Shown here: one piece after another, positions 1 to 7,269 of the stretch
Position numbering within the stretch: the stretch's first letter is position 1
How the letters are laid out: every line of letters begins with the position of its first letter
Virus record (IMG/VR): IMGVR_UViG_3300027749_004522
Location: 1 to 43,373 of that record
Source: a virus
Direction: 5' to 3' (one strand)
DNA: 43,373 bases
Notes under the pieces: generated by a model
Told to the model about the DNA's origin: nothing
Seen by the model: only the letters and a program-made list of their open reading frames with translations
Databases searched by the model: none
Position numbers and translations under genes: made by a program

Positions 1-105
1 CAAGTTACATTTAATAAAGTAAATCCATTCATTACAACTAAAGTAGAGTTAAATCTAAATAAAATTGTAAGAACTTTTGAAAATTTCATATACAAAAAAG
101 ACTAA
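1..105 (+). CDS. C-terminal end of an unidentified protein (partial)
   Basis: An open frame enters from the left edge and runs 34 codons to a TAA at 103-105, ending in FENFIYKKD. The stop lies inside the stem of the terminator that follows, as expected for the last gene of a rightward transcript. Too little is present to assign a family. Confidence 0.5.
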   Translation, partial: QVTFNKVNPFITTKVELNLNKIVRTFENFIYKKD

Positions 106-125
106 CATTGTGTTAGTCTTTTTTT
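95..125. terminator. Bidirectional rho-independent terminator
   Basis: A 13-bp perfect inverted repeat (95-107 with 111-123) with an A-run on one side and a T-run on the other. It lies between two convergent genes and can serve both strands. Confidence 0.85.
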
Positions 126-749
126 TTATTTCTCATCTCTTTTAGTCATCGCATTTTTAATCAAATCATTTAGATCTCGATTATTAGTAACCAATCCATC
201 AGAAGATGTATCACTTTGTTGATCTGCCTCCGCTTGTTTAACTTCAGGATTTTCTATTTCATTATAACCTAAGTCTTTTCTCAATGTTTTATAAAACTTC
301 TCTAATTCGGTTCTTTGATTTGATAAAAATTTACCATTCTCTCTAATCTGACCAATTGTTTGATTAACAACTTCATGCATTCTTGCGGCGTTATCACCAT
401 TATCAACTTGTCTTAATTGAGATAGAAAGTTTTTTCTAGTCATTTTTGATAGGAAGATTGCTTCTGCATAAACCATAGCATCTTCTCTCATTTTATTTTT
501 AATATACGAATGATCTTTTAATTTTGGTATATCACTTAGATATAAATCAACTAGTGATTCTAATACATCCATTGATTGTTGTGTAGCCACAGTTAAATCG
601 GCATCATAATCATATATCTCTATTTCACCTAAATCAGGTAAATCTTCTGGCTTTGCTAAGTGTAGAGAAATGTCAAATTCCGAGTTTTCTGACTGGATTT
701 GATCGAATTCATCTTGTAGTCTAATTCTTTGTTCTTCACTTTTTGACAT
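126..749 (-). CDS. Candidate small terminase subunit (TerS-like)
   Basis: A 207-residue soluble helical protein encoded head-to-head with the large terminase, 47 bases apart. The chosen start (MSKSEEQ) lies 15 codons inside the longest frame, because the upstream extension runs into the shared promoter region. An acidic N-terminus (EIEIYDYDADL) is followed by helices around residues 75-160 with a pattern reminiscent of T4 gp16: an A-x-x-Y-A-E-A-I-F-L helix, then a long helix with NQTIGQIRENGKFL. A polar, disordered C-terminus follows. T4-like small terminases are about 165 residues and bind gp17 and DNA. The identification rests on position and helical pattern, not on a diagnostic motif, so it could be another head or packaging factor. 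Confidence 0.4.
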   Translation of the reverse strand: MSKSEEQRIRLQDEFDQIQSENSEFDISLHLAKPEDLPDLGEIEIYDYDADLTVATQQSMDVLESLVDLYLSDIPKLKDHSYIKNKMREDAMVYAEAIFLSKMTRKNFLSQLRQVDNGDNAARMHEVVNQTIGQIRENGKFLSNQRTELEKFYKTLRKDLGYNEIENPEVKQAEADQQSDTSSDGLVTNNRDLNDLIKNAMTKRDEK

Positions 750-767
750 AAGTAAACGGTTTTTTAC

Positions 768-780
768 AATATATATAAAA
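768..780 (+). promoter_or_regulatory. Late-type box upstream of the terminase gene
   Basis: AATATATATAAAA 17 bases before the terminase start, matching the recurrent TTAATATATA box. The interval is divergent, and its symmetry could also serve the leftward gene. Confidence 0.45.
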
Positions 781-796
781 AAAGTTAAGTCCAATT

Positions 797-1315
797 ATGG
801 CAAAAGAAGTATTAGAGAAACAAATGATCTTTACCAGCAAACTGGTAGATGAATCAACAGATAAAATAAATGATGGTATCGTCATCAAAAGATACCAAAA
901 TCCTTGGCTAAAATCTGAAGTAGGACTAAGAAGAGCAGGTGTATCTTTTAGAATGTCTCCTGAAGAACAAGAAGAATATATAAAGTGTGCTTTGGATGTA
1001 CATTACTTTACAGAACAATATTGTAAAGTAAAAACTGAAGATGGATCAGTAGGTCAAATTAAATTGAGAGAATACCAAAAAGAAATATTAGATAATTTTG
1101 TAAATAGCAGATTTAACATTTTAATGGCAAGTCGTCAAGTGGGTAAATGTTTTTCGTTCAATACTTTATGTAGTATTGAGAAAGACGGAGTACAAATTGA
1201 TTTTCGTATTGGAAAACTGTACTACTATGTGTTAAAGAAAGAAAGAAATTTAACTTTATTAGAAAAAACTAAGATTAAATTATATGATTTTTTATTTTAC
1301 TTAGAAAACATCTAA
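797..1315 (+). CDS. Large terminase N-extein plus N-terminal half of a split intein
   Basis: Residues 1-117 are the start of a T4 gp17-type packaging ATPase: an adenine-motif-like LREYQKEIL segment, then the start of Walker A (ILMASRQVGK). At residue 118 (Cys, codon 1148-1150) the sequence becomes an intein block A (CFSFNTLCSI, then a DG turn), and it stops 55 residues later. The tail after residue about 140 is rich in Lys/Glu and may dimerise with the complementary intein half. The rest of the terminase is encoded from 2335 as a separate polypeptide whose extein resumes with TISASIF. Joining at GK|T restores ASRQVGKT, as in T4 gp17. Intein-family logic says Cys1 performs the N-S acyl shift. 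This protein alone cannot be an active ATPase. Confidence 0.9.
   Translation: MAKEVLEKQMIFTSKLVDESTDKINDGIVIKRYQNPWLKSEVGLRRAGVSFRMSPEEQEEYIKCALDVHYFTEQYCKVKTEDGSVGQIKLREYQKEILDNFVNSRFNILMASRQVGKCFSFNTLCSIEKDGVQIDFRIGKLYYYVLKKERNLTLLEKTKIKLYDFLFYLENI
1148..1312 (+). mobile_element. Split-intein N-half (55 residues)
   Basis: It starts at Cys1, directly after the Walker A Gly-Lys, and contains only block A. Blocks B, F and G are all in the C-half. This is an atypically early split, like the metagenomic AceL-TerL intein (about 25 residues in its N-half) and unlike Npu DnaE (about 100 residues). Confidence 0.85.
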
Positions 1316-1341
1316 CCTATCTGAAAGGAACCCATAACTTT

Positions 1342-1353
1342 TTAATATATAAA
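1342..1353 (+). promoter_or_regulatory. Late-type box before the homing endonuclease
   Basis: TTAATATATAAA 14 bases upstream of the endonuclease start, placing a possible promoter between the two terminase halves. Confidence 0.45.
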
Positions 1354-1367
1354 AAAATAAAATTTAT

Positions 1368-2342
1368 ATGATGGAAATTAATGATAATAGAGAGACAGTA
1401 ACTTGTAGAATATGTGGTGAGCAATGTAAGAGAATATATGGAAAGCATCTAAAATTCAAACACAATAATATGACAACTGATGAATATAAAAATCTATACA
1501 CTGGTGCACCAATAATGGCATTATCAGATAGAGAGAGAACTACAATAAATAGTGGTAAACACATGAAAGATGATAAATATAAAAAAATGTTTTCTGATAT
1601 GTTTAAAGGTGAAAAAAATCCTAATCACAGAAATAATACAACTGAACTAGAACGAAAAAGTAGAAGTCCATTTTCAAAAGATTTTATAAAATATAATGGT
1701 ATGGAGAATGTTAAGGAACATATAAGTAATTTTGCGAAACTGGCAATCAAAGATAGAATTTCAGATACTACAATAAAATATTATATAAATAAAGGATATT
1801 CACTAGAAGATTCAGAAAAACTTCTTAAAGTAAGACAAACAACATTCTCACTTGAGAAGTGTATCGAAAAATATGGATATGATGAAGGTTATAAAAAGTG
1901 GACTGATCGACAAGAAAAATGGTTAAACAATTATCAAAAAATTAATTATAGTAAAATTAGTCAAGAGATGTTTATATCAATATATAAAGAACTAATAAAT
2001 GTGGGATTTTTTGATAAGGTCTATTTTGCAAAGCTTGATAAAAATGATAATATACATGAGAGTAAGAATAACTACGAGTATAGATTGAAATTAAATAAAT
2101 CATATATACTACCAGATTTTTTTATACCTAGTCTAAATTTAATTTTAGAATTTGATGGAACTTATTATCATAGAGACACAACCGAGAATAAAGAAAGGGA
2201 AAAAACAAGAGACGAGAATATTATAAATTCAGGTTATAAAGTTTTACATATAAGTGAAAAAGAATATAAAGACAATAAAGAATTAACTGTTTTAAAAGTA
2301 GTTAATTATATACTAAAAACAAAACAATTAAAAAATGTTTAA
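1368..2342 (+). CDS. EDxHD (Vsr-like) homing endonuclease inside the fractured terminase gene
   Basis: A 324-residue free-standing homing endonuclease. Residues about 12-35 form a CxxC...HxxxxH zinc finger of the MucR-like type (CRICGEQC, KHLKFKH). A NUMOD-like KGEKNPNHRN segment follows near residue 80. The middle carries the LEKCIEKYG-x-x-x-G-x-KW-x-x-RQEKW signature typical of this family. The C-terminal nuclease core shows E/D...D...EFDGTYYH...RD, corresponding to the EDxHD motif of I-Bth0305I-like enzymes related to Vsr. A weak ATG 3 bases inside (1371) is an equally good start. Its stop overlaps the start of the terminase C-half (ATGTTTAA), suggesting translational coupling. In known fractured genes this family sits between the halves of a split intein gene and is thought to spread the arrangement. 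Confidence 0.9.
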   Translation: MMEINDNRETVTCRICGEQCKRIYGKHLKFKHNNMTTDEYKNLYTGAPIMALSDRERTTINSGKHMKDDKYKKMFSDMFKGEKNPNHRNNTTELERKSRSPFSKDFIKYNGMENVKEHISNFAKLAIKDRISDTTIKYYINKGYSLEDSEKLLKVRQTTFSLEKCIEKYGYDEGYKKWTDRQEKWLNNYQKINYSKISQEMFISIYKELINVGFFDKVYFAKLDKNDNIHESKNNYEYRLKLNKSYILPDFFIPSLNLILEFDGTYYHRDTTENKEREKTRDENIINSGYKVLHISEKEYKDNKELTVLKVVNYILKTKQLKNV

Positions 2343-2781
2343 ATTTTTTAAAAAGATATTAATATTTATTATTAATAGTTTAATAGAGTTAATAGAAAAA
2401 TATGAATATAGAGATAGATATCTTGATGAAGATGATATATCCAAGAAGATATTAAATTCTATCAACTTAATGAATGTAAAGGTTAAAACTGATACTGGTT
2501 ATCAGTTAACAACTGATATACATATAACACAACCTTATAAACATTATAAAATAAAAACTAAAGAATTTGAACTATTGTGTGCAGATAATCATATATTATT
2601 TGATAAGAATTTCAGGGAAGTATTTACAAAAGATTTAAAAAAAGGTGATCTAATACAGACAGAAAGTGGTATACAAGAAGTGTTATCACTAACTTCAGAA
2701 AATTTTAAGTCATCAATGTTTGATTTAACTGTTGATCATCCAAACCATAGATTTTACACAAATGGAATTTTATCACACAAT
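2335..2781 (+). mobile_element. Split-intein C-half (149 residues)
   Basis: It runs from the ATG to the terminal Asn of SHN (codon 2779-2781). It holds blocks B, F and G, with the catalytic penultimate His and terminal Asn. The first about 45 residues exceed the usual C-intein length and may clamp the N-half. Confidence 0.85.
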
Positions 2782-4578
2782 ACAATCTCAGCATCAATTT
2801 TCATGTTACACACAATTCTATTTAGTAATGATAAAAATATAATGATTGTTGCCAATAAAGGAGATACTGCAGTTGAAATTGTAGATAAGATTAAATCTAT
2901 CTACTCGCTATTACCATTCTTTTTAAAACCAGGTATTAAAACCTGGAATCAAAAGTCACTAACATTTGAAAATGGATGTAGAATAAAAACATCAGCAAGA
3001 TCTAAAACACCAGCAATCGGTTTTACCATTGACGTACTTTATCTTGATGAGTTTGCACACATCCCTTCAAATATTATTGAACCTTACTATACTGCAGCTT
3101 ATCCAACTGTATCTGCGGTACAAAACTCAAAGATTATTATTACATCAACTCCAAATGGTATGAATTTATTTCATAAATTACTTACTGATGCAGAAAGGCC
3201 AGATGGAGATCCACTCAAAAATAACTATAAAGCAATGCGTGTTTACTGGCATCAAGTACCAGGAAGATTTGTTACATATTTGAGATTAAATGATCATAGA
3301 TTATATGAACATGGTGTAACAAAAGAACAGATATTTAGTGGAATTAGAGAAAATTATCCAGAAAATATAACAAAAACACATATGGGATTCAATTCAGATT
3401 TCCAAAAAGACATCATATCTGTATTTAACAATGAGAGATGTACCGATGAAGATGTTAAGAATTTAACATTCATTGATTCAAAAGGATTTGAAGTACCACT
3501 AAGAGCCATTGGTGAAATGACAACTTGGAAAGAAGAAGCAGTAAAGGATATTGGTGGTGAGGATGCGTTCAATCAGGAATATGGACTAAGATTTATAAAC
3601 TCAAGTAAGTCCTTACTTAATGAAGCGATAATCGATAGTCTTTTAAATAATAAGAAAAATTATAAATTTGAAGAGATATTTGAATTTGAAAATAAACTTA
3701 GATTTAGTTATAAGGACTTGAGATGGATCGATGATGATGATATATTCATACCAATGAATAGAAAAAATGAGAAGATTATACTATCAGTCGATATCGCAGA
3801 AGGTTTAGGACAAGATTACTCAATTATAAACATATTTAAAATATCTAAAAAAGATATGGATACAATTGAATCACAAAGACTAGCATATAAATCAGTTACA
3901 GACTTTTTTAGATTAGAACAAATTGGTTTATACAGAAGTAATTTAGTTTCAGTTAAACAATTAGCAGAGTTACTTTATATTCTAGCATTTGAATATTTAA
4001 ACCCAGATAATGTTAAAATAGTTTTAGAGCTAAATAACTATGGAAATACTTTATTAGCAGAGTTACCACACGTTTTTGATGGTAATAATCAGTATGGTTC
4101 ATCTATTTTTTTTAGATACAAACATAGAGCAGATGCAACTGAAGAAAAAGTCGGATTAAAAGTAGGTGAAAATAAAAATTTGATGGTCAAAGATTACCAG
4201 GATTTAATGATCTCTAAAGGATTTTCTATAAATAATGAAGAAACTGTTAGAGAGATTACAACATTTGTTAAACATACAACGACTGCAGGGAATACTAGGT
4301 ATGCCGCTGATGTTGGACATGACGACTGTGTGATGACTATTGTAAATGCGACATCTGCTTTTCAAAAAAATGATTTTAAAGAGATGGTTGAAGATACTTT
4401 ACAAAAAGATTCATCATTTAAGATTTATGTGGAAGACTGTTTAAAGAATCTTGAATTTACCGAGACTGTTGATTATACACAATTACTAAATGTTAGAAGA
4501 AAAATATTAAATAGAAATAAAACTGTTAGTGAGTCTAATACGACTGGTATAAATTGGTTTAATAGTAGTGGTAAATAA
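2335..4578 (+). CDS. C-terminal half of split intein plus large terminase C-extein
   Basis: Residues 1-149 are intein and 150-747 are terminase. The intein part has a hydrophobic/charged N-terminal extension (about residues 1-45), a block B-like segment (CADNH, with Ala where Thr is usual in TxxH), DLKKGD, block F (VDHPNHRFYTNG) and block G ending SHN, followed by Thr+1. The terminase part has Walker B (VLYLDEFAHIP), the ATPase coupling motif TSTPNG and a C-terminal RNase H-like nuclease with acidic residues in SVDIAEGLGQDYS, ELNNYGN and GHDDCVM. All have direct counterparts in T4 gp17. Splicing with the 797-1315 product would give a 715-residue terminase with a complete Walker A. The terminase motor translocates DNA into the prohead and cuts the concatemer. 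Confidence 0.92.
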   Translation: MFKFFKKILIFIINSLIELIEKYEYRDRYLDEDDISKKILNSINLMNVKVKTDTGYQLTTDIHITQPYKHYKIKTKEFELLCADNHILFDKNFREVFTKDLKKGDLIQTESGIQEVLSLTSENFKSSMFDLTVDHPNHRFYTNGILSHNTISASIFMLHTILFSNDKNIMIVANKGDTAVEIVDKIKSIYSLLPFFLKPGIKTWNQKSLTFENGCRIKTSARSKTPAIGFTIDVLYLDEFAHIPSNIIEPYYTAAYPTVSAVQNSKIIITSTPNGMNLFHKLLTDAERPDGDPLKNNYKAMRVYWHQVPGRFVTYLRLNDHRLYEHGVTKEQIFSGIRENYPENITKTHMGFNSDFQKDIISVFNNERCTDEDVKNLTFIDSKGFEVPLRAIGEMTTWKEEAVKDIGGEDAFNQEYGLRFINSSKSLLNEAIIDSLLNNKKNYKFEEIFEFENKLRFSYKDLRWIDDDDIFIPMNRKNEKIILSVDIAEGLGQDYSIINIFKISKKDMDTIESQRLAYKSVTDFFRLEQIGLYRSNLVSVKQLAELLYILAFEYLNPDNVKIVLELNNYGNTLLAELPHVFDGNNQYGSSIFFRYKHRADATEEKVGLKVGENKNLMVKDYQDLMISKGFSINNEETVREITTFVKHTTTAGNTRYAADVGHDDCVMTIVNATSAFQKNDFKEMVEDTLQKDSSFKIYVEDCLKNLEFTETVDYTQLLNVRRKILNRNKTVSESNTTGINWFNSSGK

Positions 4579-4594
4579 ATGGGTTTTTTAAGTA

Positions 4595-4602
4595 AATATA
4601 TA
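4595..4602 (+). promoter_or_regulatory. Late-type box
   Basis: AATATATA (in the context TAAATATATAG) 21 bases upstream of the leader-bearing gene at 4624. Confidence 0.4.
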
Positions 4603-4623
4603 GAATAATAAAAAAATAAACAC

Positions 4624-5376
4624 ATGAAATATTTAAAAAAATTTAATGAAGGTTGGTTTAGTGGTGAAGGATCATTACAAAGTGAAGCAGAGGAAAAATT
4701 TGATAGTCTAGTAAAAGACTTAGATAGAAAGATTAAAAATTCAAAGGATGGTAGTATTGAAGTATATCAAAATCCTACTTTTAAAACAAAAAGTACTAGA
4801 TCAGTAAATGATATTTTAATGGGACTAGTGGAAAAGTATTATAAAGATAAAGGATTTCTAATAAATCGTTCAAATGATGGTAGCAATCTTTGTAAAGATG
4901 ATTGGTTCAGGATAAAAGCCACTGAAAAATATGGAGAATTTGCAACAGAAGTTAGAGATTTTTCCGAAACTCATCTAGCTTACTTACTAGATGATTATAA
5001 ATTTGAATTAAAAGTAGGAACCTATCCATACCATGTTGATAATGATTATAATTATGGTCAAGGAACTGAAGGAATTAGTTCAATTGTAATAGAATCAAAT
5101 GATTCAGATGGAGTGAATTTACCATTTCAATGGGAAGAAATTTCTAATAATTTTATACCTTTCTTTACACTTTTGAGTAGAAAATATGAAATAGAAGAAT
5201 TCAGGATCAATAATACAGATTCTTTTAGACATTATAATAAAATAGAATCAGACTATTATACAGTATCTCAAGTCATAAATAATCGAATAACTACTAAGGA
5301 TTGTGAGGAAATTATAATTAAAGTAAGTAGAAAGAAAGAAGGTACACTACAAAAAATAAAATCGTTTTTTAAATAA
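4624..5376 (+). CDS. Orphan with capsid-targeting-like leader
   Basis: A 250-residue protein of unknown fold. It opens with MKYLKKFNE|G, one of thirteen proteins here sharing this leader (see the finding on leaders). In T4 the analogous internal-protein leader is cut after hydrophobic-x-Glu by the prohead protease, so the mature protein would start near Gly10. The body is mixed alpha/beta, acidic and aromatic-rich, with no membrane segment or catalytic motif that I recognise. The start is preceded by an A-rich stretch and a TATATA box. It ends before a bidirectional terminator. Confidence 0.8.
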   Translation: MKYLKKFNEGWFSGEGSLQSEAEEKFDSLVKDLDRKIKNSKDGSIEVYQNPTFKTKSTRSVNDILMGLVEKYYKDKGFLINRSNDGSNLCKDDWFRIKATEKYGEFATEVRDFSETHLAYLLDDYKFELKVGTYPYHVDNDYNYGQGTEGISSIVIESNDSDGVNLPFQWEEISNNFIPFFTLLSRKYEIEEFRINNTDSFRHYNKIESDYYTVSQVINNRITTKDCEEIIIKVSRKKEGTLQKIKSFFK

Positions 5377-5380
5377 AATA

Positions 5381-5411
5381 AAAAAGACATCTTATTAAGA
5401 TGTCTTTTTTT
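5381..5411. terminator. Bidirectional terminator
   Basis: A 14-bp inverted repeat (AAAAAAGACATCTT with its complement) with flanking A and T runs, between convergent genes. Confidence 0.85.
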
Positions 5412-5694
5412 ATTCATTCACTTCCATAGTAGCAGAGAGTCCTGCTCCTCTTAGTTTATTCTTCATTTCTGAAATAGTTTCTAAATCACCATATTTCACA
5501 TCACATTTTCCACTATTATGAATTATGTGAGCACATTGTGTTGCTTGCTCATATTCATGATCACATACTTTCATTAGACAACTAATAACGTGGTCAAATG
5601 AATTATAGTCATCATTATGAACAATTAGTCTATAAGGTTTAGATAAAATCTCTTGTACTTTGGACTGTGTTTTTTTCTTAGTTATAGTCGGCAT
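5410..5694 (-). CDS. clpS: ClpS, adaptor of the Clp protease
   Basis: A 94-residue protein with the full ClpS core: the YRLIVHNDDYNSFDHVI strand-turn-helix that forms the N-degron pocket, then a VCDHEYEQATQCAHIIHNSGKC helix and the C-terminal LRGAGLSATMEV strand. In bacteria ClpS delivers N-end-rule substrates to ClpA or ClpC. Length and sequence look like Bacteroidota ClpS. It lies 1 base downstream of the HAD gene (5696-6208) and so is probably co-transcribed with it. A phage-borne ClpS next to a phage ClpP (17638) suggests steering of host proteolysis. That role is inference. Confidence 0.93.
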   Translation of the reverse strand: MPTITKKKTQSKVQEILSKPYRLIVHNDDYNSFDHVISCLMKVCDHEYEQATQCAHIIHNSGKCDVKYGDLETISEMKNKLRGAGLSATMEVNE

Positions 5695-5695
5695 C

Positions 5696-6208
5696 TTAAT
5701 TAAATATTTTTGTTGTTTTGTTTACTACATCTATTATAGTGATTTTACAATCAATAGTTTCAGCCCATTTTTCGAACTCAACTAGATGCTCAAATCTATC
5801 ATCGTACATGATGAATTCCGCTGGTTGTAATTCACTAATCAGTTTGGCAAATAATCTACATTTAAAAGTAAAGGTGTCTCCACCATTGTTTAAATATACT
5901 GAATCAAATGATAAGTTTAGTTTATGTAAAACTGTTTCTACTTCAGTTCTTAATTTTTCAATACGACCTGTTGCACAAAAAACATAATTATCAGGATCAG
6001 AGACTGCTTTTAAGTACTCTTGATAGACATAAGGGTTTATTTTTGTATCAAAAATATCTAAGTCTAAAGTTTCTGGCTTAGACCACCATCCTCTATGTGG
6101 CCAATCTGTGCCAAATTTTTCTTTCCAGATAACCTTTCCCTCCTCTGGTTTCAAGGTGTGACAAAGAGTATCATCAAAGTCAAAACATATCAATTTTTTT
6201 ATTCCCAT
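5696..6208 (-). CDS. HAD-family phosphatase, Swiss Army Knife RNA-repair type
   Basis: A 170-residue HAD protein. Motif I is CFDFDDTLC (Asp10 nucleophile, Asp12 acid/base), motif II is ATGR and the motif IV region is YDDR. The WWSKPETLD segment and the order of conserved blocks resemble the HAD domain of Swiss Army Knife RNA-repair proteins. Members are predicted to trim 2',3'-cyclic or 3' phosphates at cleaved RNA ends. Here the domain stands alone without a ligase. It is first in an operon with clpS behind a host-type promoter at 6229-6236. A generic polynucleotide 3'-phosphatase is an alternative. Confidence 0.75.
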   Translation of the reverse strand: MGIKKLICFDFDDTLCHTLKPEEGKVIWKEKFGTDWPHRGWWSKPETLDLDIFDTKINPYVYQEYLKAVSDPDNYVFCATGRIEKLRTEVETVLHKLNLSFDSVYLNNGGDTFTFKCRLFAKLISELQPAEFIMYDDRFEHLVEFEKWAETIDCKITIIDVVNKTTKIFN

Positions 6209-6228
6209 ATTTTCTATAAAATTTTATA

Positions 6229-6236
6229 CAAATATA
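6229..6236 (-). promoter_or_regulatory. Host-type -7 box for the HAD-clpS operon
   Basis: On the minus strand this reads TATATTTG, matching the Bacteroidota TAnnTTTG box, 20 bases before the HAD start. Confidence 0.55.
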
Positions 6237-6247
6237 TATATAAAAAT

Positions 6248-6260
6248 TTAATATATAAAA
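6248..6260 (+). promoter_or_regulatory. Late-type box
   Basis: TTAATATATAAAA 16 bases upstream of the coiled-coil gene at 6277. Confidence 0.45.
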
Positions 6261-6276
6261 GAAAATAGTAAAAATT

Positions 6277-6690
6277 ATGAAATTTGACTTAAAAACAATA
6301 CTAATTTTAGTTTTACTAGCTGCAAGTACAGTTTTCGGACTAATGTGGTTCTTTGGAGGTAGTGATGCATCTAAAGAAAAAGTTAAACAACTTGAAGCAG
6401 AGTATAAAAAACTAGAAGAGGATAAAAAAGCAGCAGATGCCAAGATATTAGTATGGCAAGGTAAATTTAAAGTAGCAGATGCTAAGGATAAACAACTTGC
6501 GATAGCAGTTACAAAATCTAAAGCGGATGCAAAACTAGCTCAAGAAAAAGCTAAAAAATCTAAAGCAGATTTAGATAAAGTTCAAGGTGGTATAACTGAG
6601 AACAGAAAAGAAATCGAAGCACTAAAGAAAAATCCACCAGTACTAACTGATGATGAACTTTTAGAAGCTTTAATAAAAAAAACAAACTAA
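6277..6690 (+). CDS. Inner-membrane-anchored coiled-coil protein, possible spanin component
   Basis: A 137-residue protein with an N-terminal transmembrane segment (about residues 8-27), then a long Lys/Ala/Glu-rich coiled coil (about 32-115) with an AKEKAK-type heptad pattern. This is the topology of an Rz-type inner-membrane spanin. The next gene, 3 bases downstream, has a signal peptide, a coiled coil and a C-terminal membrane segment, so the two may form a periplasmic assembly. No lipoprotein partner overlaps it, so the spanin call is tentative. A head/tail assembly role cannot be excluded. Confidence 0.5.
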   Translation: MKFDLKTILILVLLAASTVFGLMWFFGGSDASKEKVKQLEAEYKKLEEDKKAADAKILVWQGKFKVADAKDKQLAIAVTKSKADAKLAQEKAKKSKADLDKVQGGITENRKEIEALKKNPPVLTDDELLEALIKKTN

Positions 6691-6693
6691 AAT

Positions 6694-7206
6694 ATGAAAA
6701 AGATTTATACAATTTTAATGACATTGGTTTTCACAACAATGTTTTCACAACTAACACCGGAAATTAAATATCCAAAATTTGAAGTTGATTCACTTGGACA
6801 AAAGGTAATAGTAATGACTATACCACAAGCAATGAAACTTAATAATAATTCTGATTTATTGGAAAAGTTTGAAGCACAAGATATAAAGATGAAAGAATAT
6901 GAAACTTTATGTGTTAAAGTAATCTCTGAAAAGGATGATGTAATTGCTAAATTAAATGTAACAATAGGTCACCAAGATGGTCAATTACTAGTTAAAGATG
7001 AGAAAATCAAATCTTTACAAGGTGAAATACTTGGTTGGATGGAAAGAAATAAAGTATTAGAAGCTCAATTAGCCAATAGACAACAAGTAATTGATGAAAA
7101 AGATAAACAGCTAAGAAGAACTAAGTTAAAAATGGTTGTAGGTGGTTTAGGTGGTGTTGCAATAATAATACCTTTAGTACTAAAAGTAGTTGGTGTTATA
7201 AAATAA
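6694..7206 (+). CDS. Exported coiled-coil protein with C-terminal membrane anchor
   Basis: A 170-residue protein. It has an N-terminal signal peptide (MKKIYTILMTLVFTTMFSQ), a beta-like segment to about residue 55, a coiled coil about 58-145 with regularly spaced Lys/Glu/Leu, and a C-terminal hydrophobic helix (VVGGLGGVAIIIPLVLKVVGVI). The body should be periplasmic and tethered to the inner membrane at its C-terminus. There is no lipobox cysteine. It is co-transcribed with the preceding coiled-coil membrane protein. A lysis or envelope-spanning role is inferred from topology only. Confidence 0.5.
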   Translation: MKKIYTILMTLVFTTMFSQLTPEIKYPKFEVDSLGQKVIVMTIPQAMKLNNNSDLLEKFEAQDIKMKEYETLCVKVISEKDDVIAKLNVTIGHQDGQLLVKDEKIKSLQGEILGWMERNKVLEAQLANRQQVIDEKDKQLRRTKLKMVVGGLGGVAIIIPLVLKVVGVIK

Positions 7207-7234
7207 TAAAAAGTATAAAAACGGCTTTTTATTC

Positions 7235-7246
7235 TTAATATATATA
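7235..7246 (+). promoter_or_regulatory. Late-type box
   Basis: TTAATATATATA 23 bases upstream of the gene at 7270. Confidence 0.45.
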
Positions 7247-7269
7247 TCATATAAAAAATAAACAAAAAC

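Noticed and set aside
797-2781. Reading the broken terminase as a frameshift, pseudogene or group I intron insertion
   Set aside because: The break carries intein block A with Cys1 on one side and blocks F/G with SHN|T on the other, with a complete family-typical endonuclease between. No intron-type RNA core is needed to explain it.
6180-6443. Leftward Ser/Leu-rich frame opposite the first coiled-coil gene
   Set aside because: It is a mirror of the Lys/Ala-rich coiled-coil codons and overlaps the HAD promoter and start.
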